This document shows positions 24,938 through 32,854 of a stretch of 64,000 nucleotides of DNA, piece after piece. Position 1 is the first letter of the stretch. Every line of letters begins with the position of its first letter. The stretch is from UBA6080 sp964607515 (GTDB lineage Bacteria; Fermentibacterota; Fermentibacteria; Fermentibacterales; JCC-6), in the NCBI GenBank assembly GCA_964607515.1, contig CAZSKU010000012.1:8168-72167 (forward strand), given 5' to 3'. Both the position numbers and the translations under genes were made by a program. The notes beneath the pieces are model-generated. The model was not told where the DNA came from. It did not search any database and worked only from the letters and a program-made list of their open reading frames with translations.

Positions 24938-25567
24938 GTGTACGAAACCATCGGAATCTGGGTAGCGGCCATCTTCACCCTGGCCATGTACTCCTTCCTT
25001 TACAAGGAGAACCCCCTGTACCGCCTCGGTGAGCATCTGGTAGTCGGCATATCAACAGGGTACTTCATCGTTCTCACCTACACCCAGGTGTTGAAACCCA
25101 GGCTCATAGACGCCATCGCCCTGGAGAACCAGTGGATCCTGGTGATTCCGGCCCTGCTGGGTCTTCTGTACGTCACCCGGTTTTTCCCCAAGATCGCCTG
25201 GCTCTCCCGGTACCCCATGGCCTTCATCATGGGCACAAGCATGGGCGTGGGCTTCCCGCTGTCCATGAAGGCCAGCGTCCTGAGGCAGCTGGAAGCCACG
25301 ATTCTGCCGTTGTACCAGGCGGGGATGCCCTGGCAGATCCTGGCGGGCAACATCATCCTGGTGTTCGGAACCCTGGCGGCTCTGATCTACTTCTTCTTCA
25401 GCAAGCCCCACAGGGGTCTTTTCTTCGGAACCGGGTCCAAGATCGGGATCTGGGTCATCATGATCGGATTCGGAGCCACCTTCGGCTTCACCGTCATGGG
25501 CCGGATCAGCCTGTTGATCGGAAGGGTGCAGTTCCTTCTGAAGGACTGGCTGGGTGTGATCAACTGA
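24938..25567 (+). CDS. Polytopic membrane protein in DUF6754 operon
   Basis: The 209-residue protein has about six hydrophobic segments, including IGIWVAAIFTLAMYSFLY, LVIPALLGLLYVTRFF, ILAGNIILVFGTLAALIYFFF and IGIWVIMIGFGATFGFTVMG. A conserved-looking loop (RLGEHLVVGISTGYF) follows the first helix. I do not recognise a family. GTG 24938 has GGAAGGAGG upstream. A GC hairpin follows the stop, before the MutL-like gene. Confidence 0.8.
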   Translation: MYETIGIWVAAIFTLAMYSFLYKENPLYRLGEHLVVGISTGYFIVLTYTQVLKPRLIDAIALENQWILVIPALLGLLYVTRFFPKIAWLSRYPMAFIMGTSMGVGFPLSMKASVLRQLEATILPLYQAGMPWQILAGNIILVFGTLAALIYFFFSKPHRGLFFGTGSKIGIWVIMIGFGATFGFTVMGRISLLIGRVQFLLKDWLGVIN

Positions 25568-25573
25568 CGGGAA

Positions 25574-25602
25574 CGCCCCCGGTCCTTCCCGGGCCGGGGG
25601 CG
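25574..25602 (+). terminator. GC hairpin without U-tract after membrane operon
   Basis: CGCCCCCGG (25574-25582) pairs with CCGGGGGCG (25594-25602). The sequence after it is C/T-mixed without a T-run, so it may be a partial terminator or a 3'-end protector that sets different mRNA levels for the membrane genes and the following ATPase-like gene. Confidence 0.4.
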
Positions 25603-25640
25603 CCCATCCTTCCAGAGTGTTCCGGGAGAGGGAGGCTGGC

Positions 25641-28388
25641 ATGAACGGCCTGATCCTGGTAACGGACATCGGAAGCACCACCACAAAGGCTCTTCTGCTG
25701 GATACCGCCGGGGGAATACTCACCCCGGTGGAGAGTTGCGAGGAGCCCACCACCGTGGAAAAACCCCACGAAGACGTGGCCGTCGGTCTGTTCCGGGCGG
25801 TGGACGGCTTGTCCCGCCTGTCCGGAGTGCAGCTGAGGGATGGCGGCCGGTTCCTGGTGCCGTTTTACGCCACCAGTTCAGCGGGAGGCGGTCTGCAGAT
25901 ACTGGTGATCGCCCTGGCATCCCGTGACACCGGAACAGTGGCAAGGGCGGTGACCTGCGGGGCCGGAGGGGTGGTGCTGGACGCTTTCAACATCGACGAT
26001 GATACCCCAAGAGTGGAGAAGATTCAGAGGATGGCGGGCCTCTCCCCCGACCTGGTGGTGCTGGCGGGAGGGTACGAGGACGGGGCCCTGGCCGCGGTGG
26101 TGAACATGGCCCAGTTGCTTGCCCAGGCAAGCCCCAAACCGAAATACCGGGCAGGAACCCTTCCGGTGGTGTTCTGCGGAAACTCGAAGGCGGGGGAGTT
26201 CGTCAGGGAAGCCCTCGGGGCTGGTTTCAGGCTTTACTGCACGGAGAACATCAGGCCCTCGGGGCTGGAACTCAATCTCAGACCCGCCGTACAGATGGTC
26301 CAAAGACTCTTCATGGACCACGTGATGCAGATGGCGCCGGGCTACAGTTCCATAGCCGGAGCCGTGTCGGCTCCGATTGTCCCCACACCCTCGGGCGTGG
26401 AACGGATACTTTCCCTGTGGTGCCGGGAGACCGGCAAGTGTGCTCTGCTTGCGGATATGGGCGGGGCCACCACGGACGTGTTCACCGCGGTCGCCGGGGG
26501 GGTCGCGCGAACCGTGAGCGCCAACATCGGGATGAGTTACAGCCTGTCAAACATCCTCAGGGAGGCCGGTCTTCCGGGGATCATGAGGCACCTGCCCGGG
26601 GTGGATCCTTCACCGGTGCGGGACCGGATACTGGAGAAGACCCTGTTTCCAACCCGGCCCCCCGGCGACGACTTCGGGCTTCGGGTGGAACACTCCTGCG
26701 CCGCGGAAGGCATGGCCCTGGCCTGCCGGCAGCACCTGGAGTTCTCCTACCGACGGGCCAGGGTGGGTTTTCTCGATCGGCTCAAGCTTCTTGGAAGGTG
26801 CAAGTTCGATCAGAGGTTCAGAACCCTGGACGAGAAGGAAGGCTTCAGCCTGAGCGACTTCGGAACCCTGATCGGAGCCGGCGGCGTCCTGGCCCACGCC
26901 CCAGGGCGTAGGGCCGCCTGGATACTCGCCCAGGGATTCTTTCCCCGGGGAGTCACCACCCTGATGGTGGACAGCCCTTTTCACAGCCCCCACATGGGTG
27001 TGCTCAGCAGCTCCTTTCCCGAGATGGCCCTGGGCTACTACCGCAGCCACTGCCTGAAATCGGTCTGCCGGGTGGTCACCCCGACAGGCTCCCTCCGGCC
27101 TGGCAGGCCGGGGATCGGAGTAAGGGGCCCCCACGTCGAGACGATGGTCCTGGGCGGCGACTTCCTGTACCTGGAGGACGGGAAGGGAACGTCCGCCGGA
27201 AACTGGCGGGAGACCGAGAGCATTCCGATGCTGGTTGACTGCAGGACGAACCCCGATCAGACACTTCCCGTGGATTTCGACAAGAGGCCGGCGGAGGTGC
27301 TCCCGGTGCCCGCCGCCCGTGAACGACAGGCGAGGTTCTCCGAGCCGGGAGAAATCCTGCACACCTTCTCCCTGCCCTATCCGGGAGAGATACTGGTGGG
27401 CGCCGGAGATACCGTGGAGCCCGGAACCCTCCTGGGAAGGAACCCTCTCAGCCCTCCAATGGTCTACTTCCTGGACGTCAGGACATCGGGGGGCTATGAC
27501 GACGCCACTCCCACCGGGGAAATCCTGGACGGGGTGCTGGTGGCTCCGGGAGACGTTGTGAACCCGGGAAAGCAGGTGTTCCGCAGGATTGTCAGGCACG
27601 GCCTCACCCGGGAGGTACACGAGTTGAAAAGCCCCGTCCGGGGCTTGGTGACCGGTATCGTCCCCCCCGGGCTTGTCTGCCTCAGGGAGATACAGGACTA
27701 CGACGGCAAGCCCCACGTGGTGGATGTGGCGGGACCCCTGGGGATAAAGCCAGGGCACATCCACAGATTCCTGAAGGTGAAGAAGGGCGATTTCGTGCTT
27801 CAGGGGCAGGCTCTGGCGGCGGGGGAAAGGTTTCCGATGGTAAAGAGCCCGTCCGCTGGCACCATCACAGAGGTGGACAGGGAGTCGGGCACCGTGACCG
27901 TGCACTACAGAACGGTTCCCGTGGACATGCGATCGCCCATCCACGGGGTTGTGTCGGGGGTTGTTCCGGAGCACTCCGTGACCCTGTCCTTCCGGGGAAC
28001 AGTGATGGAGGGGGTGCTGGGGCTGGGAAGGGACACCTACGGCGTCTTCTCCACGGAGCCGGCCCCTGGAGCCCTGGTTCTCAGGATGGGAACGATGACT
28101 CCGGAGGATCTGAGGCGGGCCGTGGACTGCGGCGCGGCGGCGGTGGTATCTGCGGGGATTTCAGGGGAACTGGTGTCCGGCTACCTGGGGGAGGATCCCG
28201 GGGTGATACTCACCGGGGGCGAGGACCTCCCTGTATCCCTGATGGCCGTGTGCGGCGCGGGCTTGAGAAGGTTTTCCGGGGATATATGGAGGACTCTGGA
28301 GGGGCTGCCCGGCCGCCGGGGCGCTCTGTTCACAACCACCAGGATAAGGGCCGGGGTGGAGAGACCCAGGCTTTTCATGGAGGAATGA
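25641..28388 (+). CDS. MutL/GlmL-like ASKHA protein with C-terminal beta-rich domain
   Basis: The 915-residue protein starts with an ASKHA phosphate-loop (VTDIGSTTTKALLLD) and carries DMGGATTDVFTAVAGG around residue 275, as in GlmL/MutL, the presumed chaperone-ATPases of B12-dependent glutamate mutase. No mutase subunits are present here. From ~residue 560 a long second part contains repeated strand motifs typical of barrel-sandwich domains (GEILVGAGDTVEPGTLLG, ILDGVLVAPGDVVNPGKQVF, VKKGDFVLQGQALAAGE, MRSPIHGVVSGVVPEHSV). ATG 25641 has GGAGG upstream. It ends overlapping the next gene by one base. A role linked to the adjacent membrane proteins is inferred. Confidence 0.8.
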   Translation: MNGLILVTDIGSTTTKALLLDTAGGILTPVESCEEPTTVEKPHEDVAVGLFRAVDGLSRLSGVQLRDGGRFLVPFYATSSAGGGLQILVIALASRDTGTVARAVTCGAGGVVLDAFNIDDDTPRVEKIQRMAGLSPDLVVLAGGYEDGALAAVVNMAQLLAQASPKPKYRAGTLPVVFCGNSKAGEFVREALGAGFRLYCTENIRPSGLELNLRPAVQMVQRLFMDHVMQMAPGYSSIAGAVSAPIVPTPSGVERILSLWCRETGKCALLADMGGATTDVFTAVAGGVARTVSANIGMSYSLSNILREAGLPGIMRHLPGVDPSPVRDRILEKTLFPTRPPGDDFGLRVEHSCAAEGMALACRQHLEFSYRRARVGFLDRLKLLGRCKFDQRFRTLDEKEGFSLSDFGTLIGAGGVLAHAPGRRAAWILAQGFFPRGVTTLMVDSPFHSPHMGVLSSSFPEMALGYYRSHCLKSVCRVVTPTGSLRPGRPGIGVRGPHVETMVLGGDFLYLEDGKGTSAGNWRETESIPMLVDCRTNPDQTLPVDFDKRPAEVLPVPAARERQARFSEPGEILHTFSLPYPGEILVGAGDTVEPGTLLGRNPLSPPMVYFLDVRTSGGYDDATPTGEILDGVLVAPGDVVNPGKQVFRRIVRHGLTREVHELKSPVRGLVTGIVPPGLVCLREIQDYDGKPHVVDVAGPLGIKPGHIHRFLKVKKGDFVLQGQALAAGERFPMVKSPSAGTITEVDRESGTVTVHYRTVPVDMRSPIHGVVSGVVPEHSVTLSFRGTVMEGVLGLGRDTYGVFSTEPAPGALVLRMGTMTPEDLRRAVDCGAAAVVSAGISGELVSGYLGEDPGVILTGGEDLPVSLMAVCGAGLRRFSGDIWRTLEGLPGRRGALFTTTRIRAGVERPRLFMEE

Positions 28389-28705
28389 TGAATCCAGAGG
28401 AGCTGATGGGTTGTTTTCCCGGAGTAGTCCTGGACTCCGGAAACCATGTTCTTTTCCGTGGATTGCGGATAGGCTCGCTGGAAACATCCGGCGGAACAGT
28501 TATCTTCAGGCTTCTGGTCCACCGGCTGGATTACGGGCCGCTGCTTTCGGAGTACCCCTTCCTGATTCCGTCCACTGAAGGCTTTGTAGAAGTGCTGCTG
28601 GGGGATACGCCCGGTGAGGAGGTTGTGTCGGCCCTGCTGGAGTGCATCAGGAGCTCCGTGGACCGTGCCGCCGAAACATCGGGAGAGAGTATAATTGCGC
28701 AGTGA
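28388..28705 (+). CDS. Small hypothetical protein after the MutL-like gene
   Basis: The 105-residue protein starts at an ATG sharing one base with the previous TGA. It has no signal peptide; the sequence is mixed alpha/beta (GVVLDSGNHVLFRGLRIG, VIFRLLVHRLDYGPLL, EEVVSALLECIRSSVDRAAE). I do not recognise it. Its coupling to the MutL-like gene suggests a shared function. A TATAAT near its 3' end probably serves the rubredoxin gene. Confidence 0.65.
   Translation: MNPEELMGCFPGVVLDSGNHVLFRGLRIGSLETSGGTVIFRLLVHRLDYGPLLSEYPFLIPSTEGFVEVLLGDTPGEEVVSALLECIRSSVDRAAETSGESIIAQ
28690..28695 (+). promoter_or_regulatory. Candidate -10 box upstream of rubredoxin
   Basis: A perfect TATAAT occurs 37 bases before the rubredoxin ATG in an otherwise GC-rich region. 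No convincing -35 element is seen at the expected distance. Confidence 0.35.
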
Positions 28706-28731
28706 AACCCGAAACCGCAGGGAGGTTTGAC

Positions 28732-28884
28732 ATGTGGGTTTGCCAGGCGTGCGGGTGGGTCTACGATCCCGCTCAGGGTGACCCGGACGGAGGAATCGCT
28801 CCGGGGACGGCGTTCGAGGATATCCCCGACGACTGGGTGTGCCCGGTCTGCGGCGTTGGCAAGGACATGTTCGAGAAGGAATGA
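28732..28884 (+). CDS. Rubredoxin
   Basis: Rubredoxins are small one-electron carriers with a single Fe bound by four Cys, common in anaerobes for oxygen and superoxide detoxification. The 50-residue protein has the two CxxCG knuckles (CQACG at residues 4-8 and CPVCG near 37) and the typical GWVYDPAQGDPDGGIAPGT and DDWVCPVC segments. GGGAGG precedes the ATG. The next gene follows closely and overlaps or abuts the stop, depending on its start. Confidence 0.95.
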   Translation: MWVCQACGWVYDPAQGDPDGGIAPGTAFEDIPDDWVCPVCGVGKDMFEKE

Positions 28885-28892
28885 GGATTCCA

Positions 28893-29150
28893 GTGAAAGA
28901 AACCATCGTTGCCATACTGGTATCCCACAGGAACCAGGCCGCTGTCAATGTTCAGAAGGTGCTGACCGGCTGGGGCTGCATGATCAAGACAAGGCTCGGG
29001 ATACACGAGGGCACCATGGAGGACTGCTCCGAGAGGGGGCTCATCATCCTGAGCCTGACAGGAGAGGAAGAGAAGAAAGAGGAACTGGTCAGGAAGCTCA
29101 ACGCCCTGAGCGACGTAACCGCCAAGAGGGTGGACCTGGCGCTTGACTGA
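28893..29150 (+). CDS. TM1266-like small ferredoxin-fold regulator
   Basis: The 85-residue protein resembles the TM1266/iron-only-hydrogenase-system regulator family, an ACT/NikR-like ferredoxin fold: IVAILVSHRNQAAVNVQKVL, IKTRLGIHEG, ERGLIILSLTG and LVRKLNALSDVTAKRVDL. No hydrogenase gene is in the window. GTG 28893 has GAGGA five bases upstream; ATG 28881, overlapping the rubredoxin stop, is an alternative. The downstream gene overlaps its end. Confidence 0.7.
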   Translation: MKETIVAILVSHRNQAAVNVQKVLTGWGCMIKTRLGIHEGTMEDCSERGLIILSLTGEEEKKEELVRKLNALSDVTAKRVDLALD

Positions 29151-29925
29151 CCGGCTCGCCGGCGTTCTCGAGGATGTCTATTCCCGATGGAATCGCCGGG
29201 AGTTCGTGCATCCCGATCCTCTGGAGTTCCTCTACCCCTACGATGACCTCCCCGACCGGGAGATTGCCGGACTGGTGGCCTCGGGGCTGGCCTACGGCAG
29301 GGTGGCACAGATCCTCGGAAGCGTTGGCGCGGTGCTGGAAGCCCTGGGGACATCGCCTTCCTCTCTGCCCGAGAACCGGCTGGAAGGAATACTCGCCGGA
29401 TTCAGACACCGGTTCACCCCGGACTCGGACCTGGTCCGGGCGATCCGCGGCGCCCTTCGCATTCAGAGGGAACACGGATCCCTCGGCGGATTCGTCGCCC
29501 GGGCGGCCACGGAAGGCGGAATTCTGGAAGCCCAGCGGAGGCTCGTCGCCGGGATTCTCGGCGACGGGCCGCCCTCGAGCCTCCTCTCCTGCCCCACCCG
29601 GGGAAGCTGCTGCAAAAGGCTGAACCTCTGGTTCAGATGGATGGTCAGAAGTGATTCGGTGGATCCCGGGGGATGGGCAGGCATCCAGGCTTCCGAGCTG
29701 CTTGTTCCCCTGGACACCCACATGTGGAAGATCGGCAGAAGGCTGGGCTTCACCGGCCGGAACAGCCCGGACCTGAGGGCGGCCATGGAAATCACCCGGG
29801 GTTTCGGAAGGGTGAATCCGGGAGATCCGGTGAAGTACGATTTCGCCCTGACAAGGTTCGGAATCAGGTCCGATCTCACCCTGGAATCGCTGTTCTCGGA
29901 GCTTGACCCGCCGGAAGGGTTATAG
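29143..29925 (+). CDS. DUF2400 / TIGR02757 family protein
   Basis: The 260-residue protein matches the DUF2400 family of unknown function: the N-terminal VHPDPLEFLYPYDDLPDREIAG, GLAYGRVAQILGSV, the CCKRLNLWFRWMVRSD segment and LLVPLDTHMWKIGRRLG followed by PGDPVKYDFALTRFG. These residues recall helix-hairpin-helix DNA glycosylase folds, but an enzymatic role is not shown. The TTG start at 29143 overlaps the previous gene by eight bases. tRNA-Phe follows 18 bases after the stop. Confidence 0.88.
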   Translation: MTDRLAGVLEDVYSRWNRREFVHPDPLEFLYPYDDLPDREIAGLVASGLAYGRVAQILGSVGAVLEALGTSPSSLPENRLEGILAGFRHRFTPDSDLVRAIRGALRIQREHGSLGGFVARAATEGGILEAQRRLVAGILGDGPPSSLLSCPTRGSCCKRLNLWFRWMVRSDSVDPGGWAGIQASELLVPLDTHMWKIGRRLGFTGRNSPDLRAAMEITRGFGRVNPGDPVKYDFALTRFGIRSDLTLESLFSELDPPEGL

Positions 29926-29943
29926 TAAATTCGCACCTCGTGT

Positions 29944-30019
<76 letters not shown>

Positions 30020-30032
30020 ACCCCCTTTCACC

Positions 30033-30422
30033 ATGAAGTACGATCCCAACGCCGTCACGATTCAGCCCATGGGCGCCGGAGGCCCCGGAGGCCAGCACCA
30101 GAACCGCAGCTTCACCGGGGTCACCCTGATTTTCAGCATATCCGACAGCGGGCTCCCCGAGGAAGTGGCCCAGCGGCTTCGGGAAGCCGCAGGATCCCGG
30201 CTGAACCAGCGTGACGAGATAATCATCCAGGCCAGGGAACACAGGAGTTTCGAACAGAATCTCAGGGCCGCCAGGAAAAGGCTGGAGAGGCTTCTGGACC
30301 GGGCAGGCCGGGCTCCGGCGGTCAGGATTCCCACCAGCCCGTCCAAGGCGTCACGGGAAAGAAGACTGCAGGAAAAGCGCCTTCGCGGGGAAATCAAGAA
30401 AAGGCGAACCGAAGATTTCTAG
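30033..30422 (+). CDS. arfB: Peptidyl-tRNA hydrolase ArfB-like (release-factor domain)
   Basis: ArfB rescues ribosomes stalled on mRNAs lacking a stop codon by hydrolysing peptidyl-tRNA. The 129-residue protein has the catalytic GGQ at residues 19-21 (GAGGPGGQHQNRS) and a basic Arg/Lys-rich C-terminal tail (LQEKRLRGEIKKRRTEDF) that in the family enters the mRNA channel. The residue after GGQ is His rather than the common Asn. Its stop and the convergent selD stop share the palindrome CTAG. Confidence 0.85.
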   Translation: MKYDPNAVTIQPMGAGGPGGQHQNRSFTGVTLIFSISDSGLPEEVAQRLREAAGSRLNQRDEIIIQAREHRSFEQNLRAARKRLERLLDRAGRAPAVRIPTSPSKASRERRLQEKRLRGEIKKRRTEDF

Positions 30423-31600
30423 GGTTCTATGACAAGGTAAGGGGCGTCTTCCTGGAGCTGCACGACCCTCCCTATGACCGCTGAGGCGGTATCCCCCCCC
30501 TGGTGAAGACGGTCCAGGGCCTCGCCGGCCTGATCGGGGCGTACGGCAGCCAGAAGACCCCCGGAAGTCTGTGCGTCGAACAGGAGTTTGACCAGGTCCG
30601 GATCCAGACCCTCGGTCATGGAGACGTTTTCCCCCACGTACTTCCTGTTGTTGCCCGAGCCGCCGGGGAAGAAGTCCCTGGCGAACTTCCTTCCCCCCGG
30701 GAACAGCGGGACGCTGTCGGCGTTGAAGGAAAACCCCACCCCTCCGCTTCGTGCCATTATCAGGGCGTGCCCCAGCAGCCCGAATCCCGTGATGTCTGTC
30801 ATGGCGCTGACATCCAGCTCCCTGAGAATCCGGGAAGCGTAAAGGTTCAGCCTCTCCATGGAAGCCACAACCGGACGGAACAGAGAATGGGGAAGGGCGG
30901 AAGCCTTGTTGGCGGTGGTCAGCACACCGGAGCCGAGAGGCTTGGTGATTACCAGAAGGTCTCCCGGACGGGCCATGGAATTCCGAAGGGCCTTTCCCGG
31001 ATCTATCACCCCGGTGACGCTGAGGCCGAATACCACCTGATCCTGTTCCATGGTGTGTCCGCCCACCAGGACGACTCCAGCCTCAACCATCTTCTCGCAG
31101 GCGCCGGACAGGATCTGCTCCACGATATCGGAATCCAGAACATTGCCCGGAAAACACAGGAGGTTCATGGCTGTCAGGGCGTCGCCGCCCATGGCCCAGA
31201 CGTCGGACATGCTGTTGGCGGCGGCGATCCTGCCGAACTCGAGCGGGCTCGGAACTATCGGCTGGAAGAAGTCCACGGTCTGCACCAGTGCCTTGTCCGG
31301 CGTCAGCAGATAGACCCCTGCGTCATCCATGGACTCCATGCCCACGATGAGATTCTGCGACCGGATCCTTGGGAGCCTCTCAAGAATCCCCGACAACCTG
31401 CCGGGGGACATCTTGCCGGCTCAACCGGCGCATGCGGCGTAGTCCATCAGATTGATGGAAGGCTTCGCCATCGCCCCAGCCTTTCCCAGAACATCCTTCT
31501 CGCAGTACACCTGTTCCCCCAGGAGTTCATGGAACTTCCTGCATGCGACGCAGTCGCCGTGGCGTTCGCACTCCATGGGACAGGGGCAGTTGATGTTCAT
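30419..31600 (-). CDS. selD: Selenophosphate synthetase SelD, probable selenoprotein with fused Cys-rich domain
   Basis: SelD makes selenophosphate from selenide and ATP. The frame reads through one TGA (31421-31423) at the position of the catalytic Cys/Sec: the residues around it read INLMDYAACAG-U-AGKMSPG, aligning with the IRLTQY...AGCGCKISP motif of E. coli SelD, including the essential Lys three residues later. Downstream is a normal SelD body (TVDFFQPIV, SDVWAMGGDALTAMN, VVLVGGHTMEQDQVVFGLSV, DITGFGLLGHA, DAQTSGGLL). Upstream, with no stop between, is a DUF6485-like Cys-rich domain (CPCPMECERHGDCVAC). ATG 31600 has AAAGGGG and a promoter close upstream, giving 393 residues; ATG 31471 is a SelD-only alternative. 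Confidence 0.88.
31387..31408 (-). promoter_or_regulatory. SECIS-like hairpin after the selD UGA
   Basis: In the selD mRNA, UCCCC pairs with GGGGA, then after a one-base bulge GGC pairs with GUC, closing a five-base apical loop AGGUU. The loop begins 22 nt after the UGA, within the spacing of bacterial SECIS elements, and resembles the AGGUCU loop of E. coli fdhF. It would recruit SelB with Sec-tRNA. Confidence 0.75.
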
Positions 31601-31627
31601 TCATCCCCTTTCAATCGGGATTACTGT

Positions 31628-31656
31628 ATTATACCAGGCCTGGTGTGCTTCTCCAA
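31628..31656 (-). promoter_or_regulatory. Candidate selD promoter
   Basis: On the minus strand TTGGAG (31656-31651) and TATAAT (31633-31628) are 17 bases apart. Transcription would begin about 20 bases before ATG 31600, so the Cys-rich N-terminal region would be part of the selD message. Confidence 0.5.
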
Positions 31657-31686
31657 TTCCGGGGACGGTCGCGAAAGGGCGGTCAC

Positions 31687-32841
31687 ATGGTTCACCTGCT
31701 CATGCCGGGGGTACTCTGCCTGATGGTTCCGGAAATAGCGTCGGTAACCGATGTTCCCAACGACGCCGGCGAATTGCTGATGGTGGAGGTGTCGTTTCCC
31801 TCAGGGGTCGAGGAGGTCGGCGGTTTCCTCCTCTGGCGCACACCCGCCGACCTGGACGCCTGGGAGCTGGTGATGGTGGAGGCTCTCCCGCTGGAGTCCA
31901 ACCTGCTGATGGACGGTTTCGATCCGGACTATCCCCTGGTTCCCGGAACCCGGTACCTGTACCGTCCCGGATTGATCACCCTTCAGGGGGACACCCTCCC
32001 CGGCCCGGTCTTCACTGGCGCCGAAGCTCCCTCGGGGTCATGGTTCAACACCGGCGAGACGCCCACCCTGGCGGCCTGCCTGATTTTCATGGCGCTGATC
32101 TTCTACTACTTCCAGAGAGCCCTCAAGGGCGCGGAGTTCTACCTCCGGCCGATCGCCGGCATCGAGGCCATTGACGAAGCCATCGGACGGGCCACGGAAA
32201 TGGGCAAGCCCATTCTTTACGTCCCGGGGCTTTCCACCATAGACGACGTGGCAACCATCGCCAGTCTGACCATCCTGGGAAGGGTGGCCAGGAAGGTGGC
32301 GGAGTACCAGACTCCCCTGTGCGTACCCAACACGGACCCCATAGTCTTCACCGTGGCGGAGGAGGCGGTGAAGCAGGCGTACCTGGAGGCCGGCCGCCCC
32401 GACTCCTACGACCCTGACAGCGTGTTCTTCCTGACCCAGAGCCAGTTCGCCTTCGTGGCGGGGGTGAACGGGATCATGATGCGCCAGAAGCCCGCCACCA
32501 ACTTCTACCTGGGCATGTTCTGGGCTGAGAGCCTGATTCTTGCCGAGACGGGGTCCCTCTCCGGGGCGATCCAGATAGCCGGCACCGACGCGGTCACCCA
32601 GCTTCCCTTCTTCATCACCACCTGCGACTACACCCTGATCGGCGAGGAACTCTACGCCGCCAGCGCCTACCTGGGGCGGGAGCCCAGGCAGATGGGGGGT
32701 ATAAAAAGCCTTGACGCATGCAAGGTCATCATCATGACCCTTATAGTTTTGGGAGTAATCGCATTCCTGGCGGATTTCCTGGCCGGAACGGATTTCCTTC
32801 CGCGGATCAGGGGCTGGATCACCACCCCCGAGGGCTTCTGA
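31687..32841 (+). CDS. DUF6754 family membrane protein, copy B
   Basis: The 384-residue protein has the same layout as copy A (21968-23254): N-terminal hydrophobic segment, short extracytoplasmic domain (~20-115), transmembrane helix (TLAACLIFMALIFYYF), conserved domain with RPIAGIEAIDEAIGRATEMG, and C-terminal helix (VIIMTLIVLGVIAFLADF). The N- and C-terminal parts are clearly diverged from copy A at protein level, yet residues 187-329 are encoded by identical DNA. It lacks the Pro-rich linker. It stands alone, without the other membrane genes. ATG 31687 has AAAGGGCGG upstream. Confidence 0.85.
   Translation: MVHLLMPGVLCLMVPEIASVTDVPNDAGELLMVEVSFPSGVEEVGGFLLWRTPADLDAWELVMVEALPLESNLLMDGFDPDYPLVPGTRYLYRPGLITLQGDTLPGPVFTGAEAPSGSWFNTGETPTLAACLIFMALIFYYFQRALKGAEFYLRPIAGIEAIDEAIGRATEMGKPILYVPGLSTIDDVATIASLTILGRVARKVAEYQTPLCVPNTDPIVFTVAEEAVKQAYLEAGRPDSYDPDSVFFLTQSQFAFVAGVNGIMMRQKPATNFYLGMFWAESLILAETGSLSGAIQIAGTDAVTQLPFFITTCDYTLIGEELYAASAYLGREPRQMGGIKSLDACKVIIMTLIVLGVIAFLADFLAGTDFLPRIRGWITTPEGF
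32245..32672 (+). repeat. 428-bp block identical to 22658-23085 (copy B)
   Basis: Second member of the identical pair, same orientation, 9587 bases downstream. The edges are abrupt: at the 3' side the next codons differ at once (CTGGGG versus CTCAGC). Confidence 0.93.
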
Positions 32842-32854
32842 CAAGCGGGCAGAA

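Noticed and set aside
25641..28388. Annotation as a true glutamate mutase component
   Set aside because: No GlmS/GlmE subunits or B12-binding domain are nearby and the protein carries a large extra domain, so only the ATPase family membership is claimed.
31409..31411. ATG as selD start
   Set aside because: Starting here would delete the catalytic position and the conserved Lys region that are plainly encoded just upstream through the UGA.
30503..31723. Long plus-strand open frame across selD
   Set aside because: It lies antisense to conserved SelD motifs, lacks a ribosome-binding site and has low-complexity residues typical of a shadow frame.
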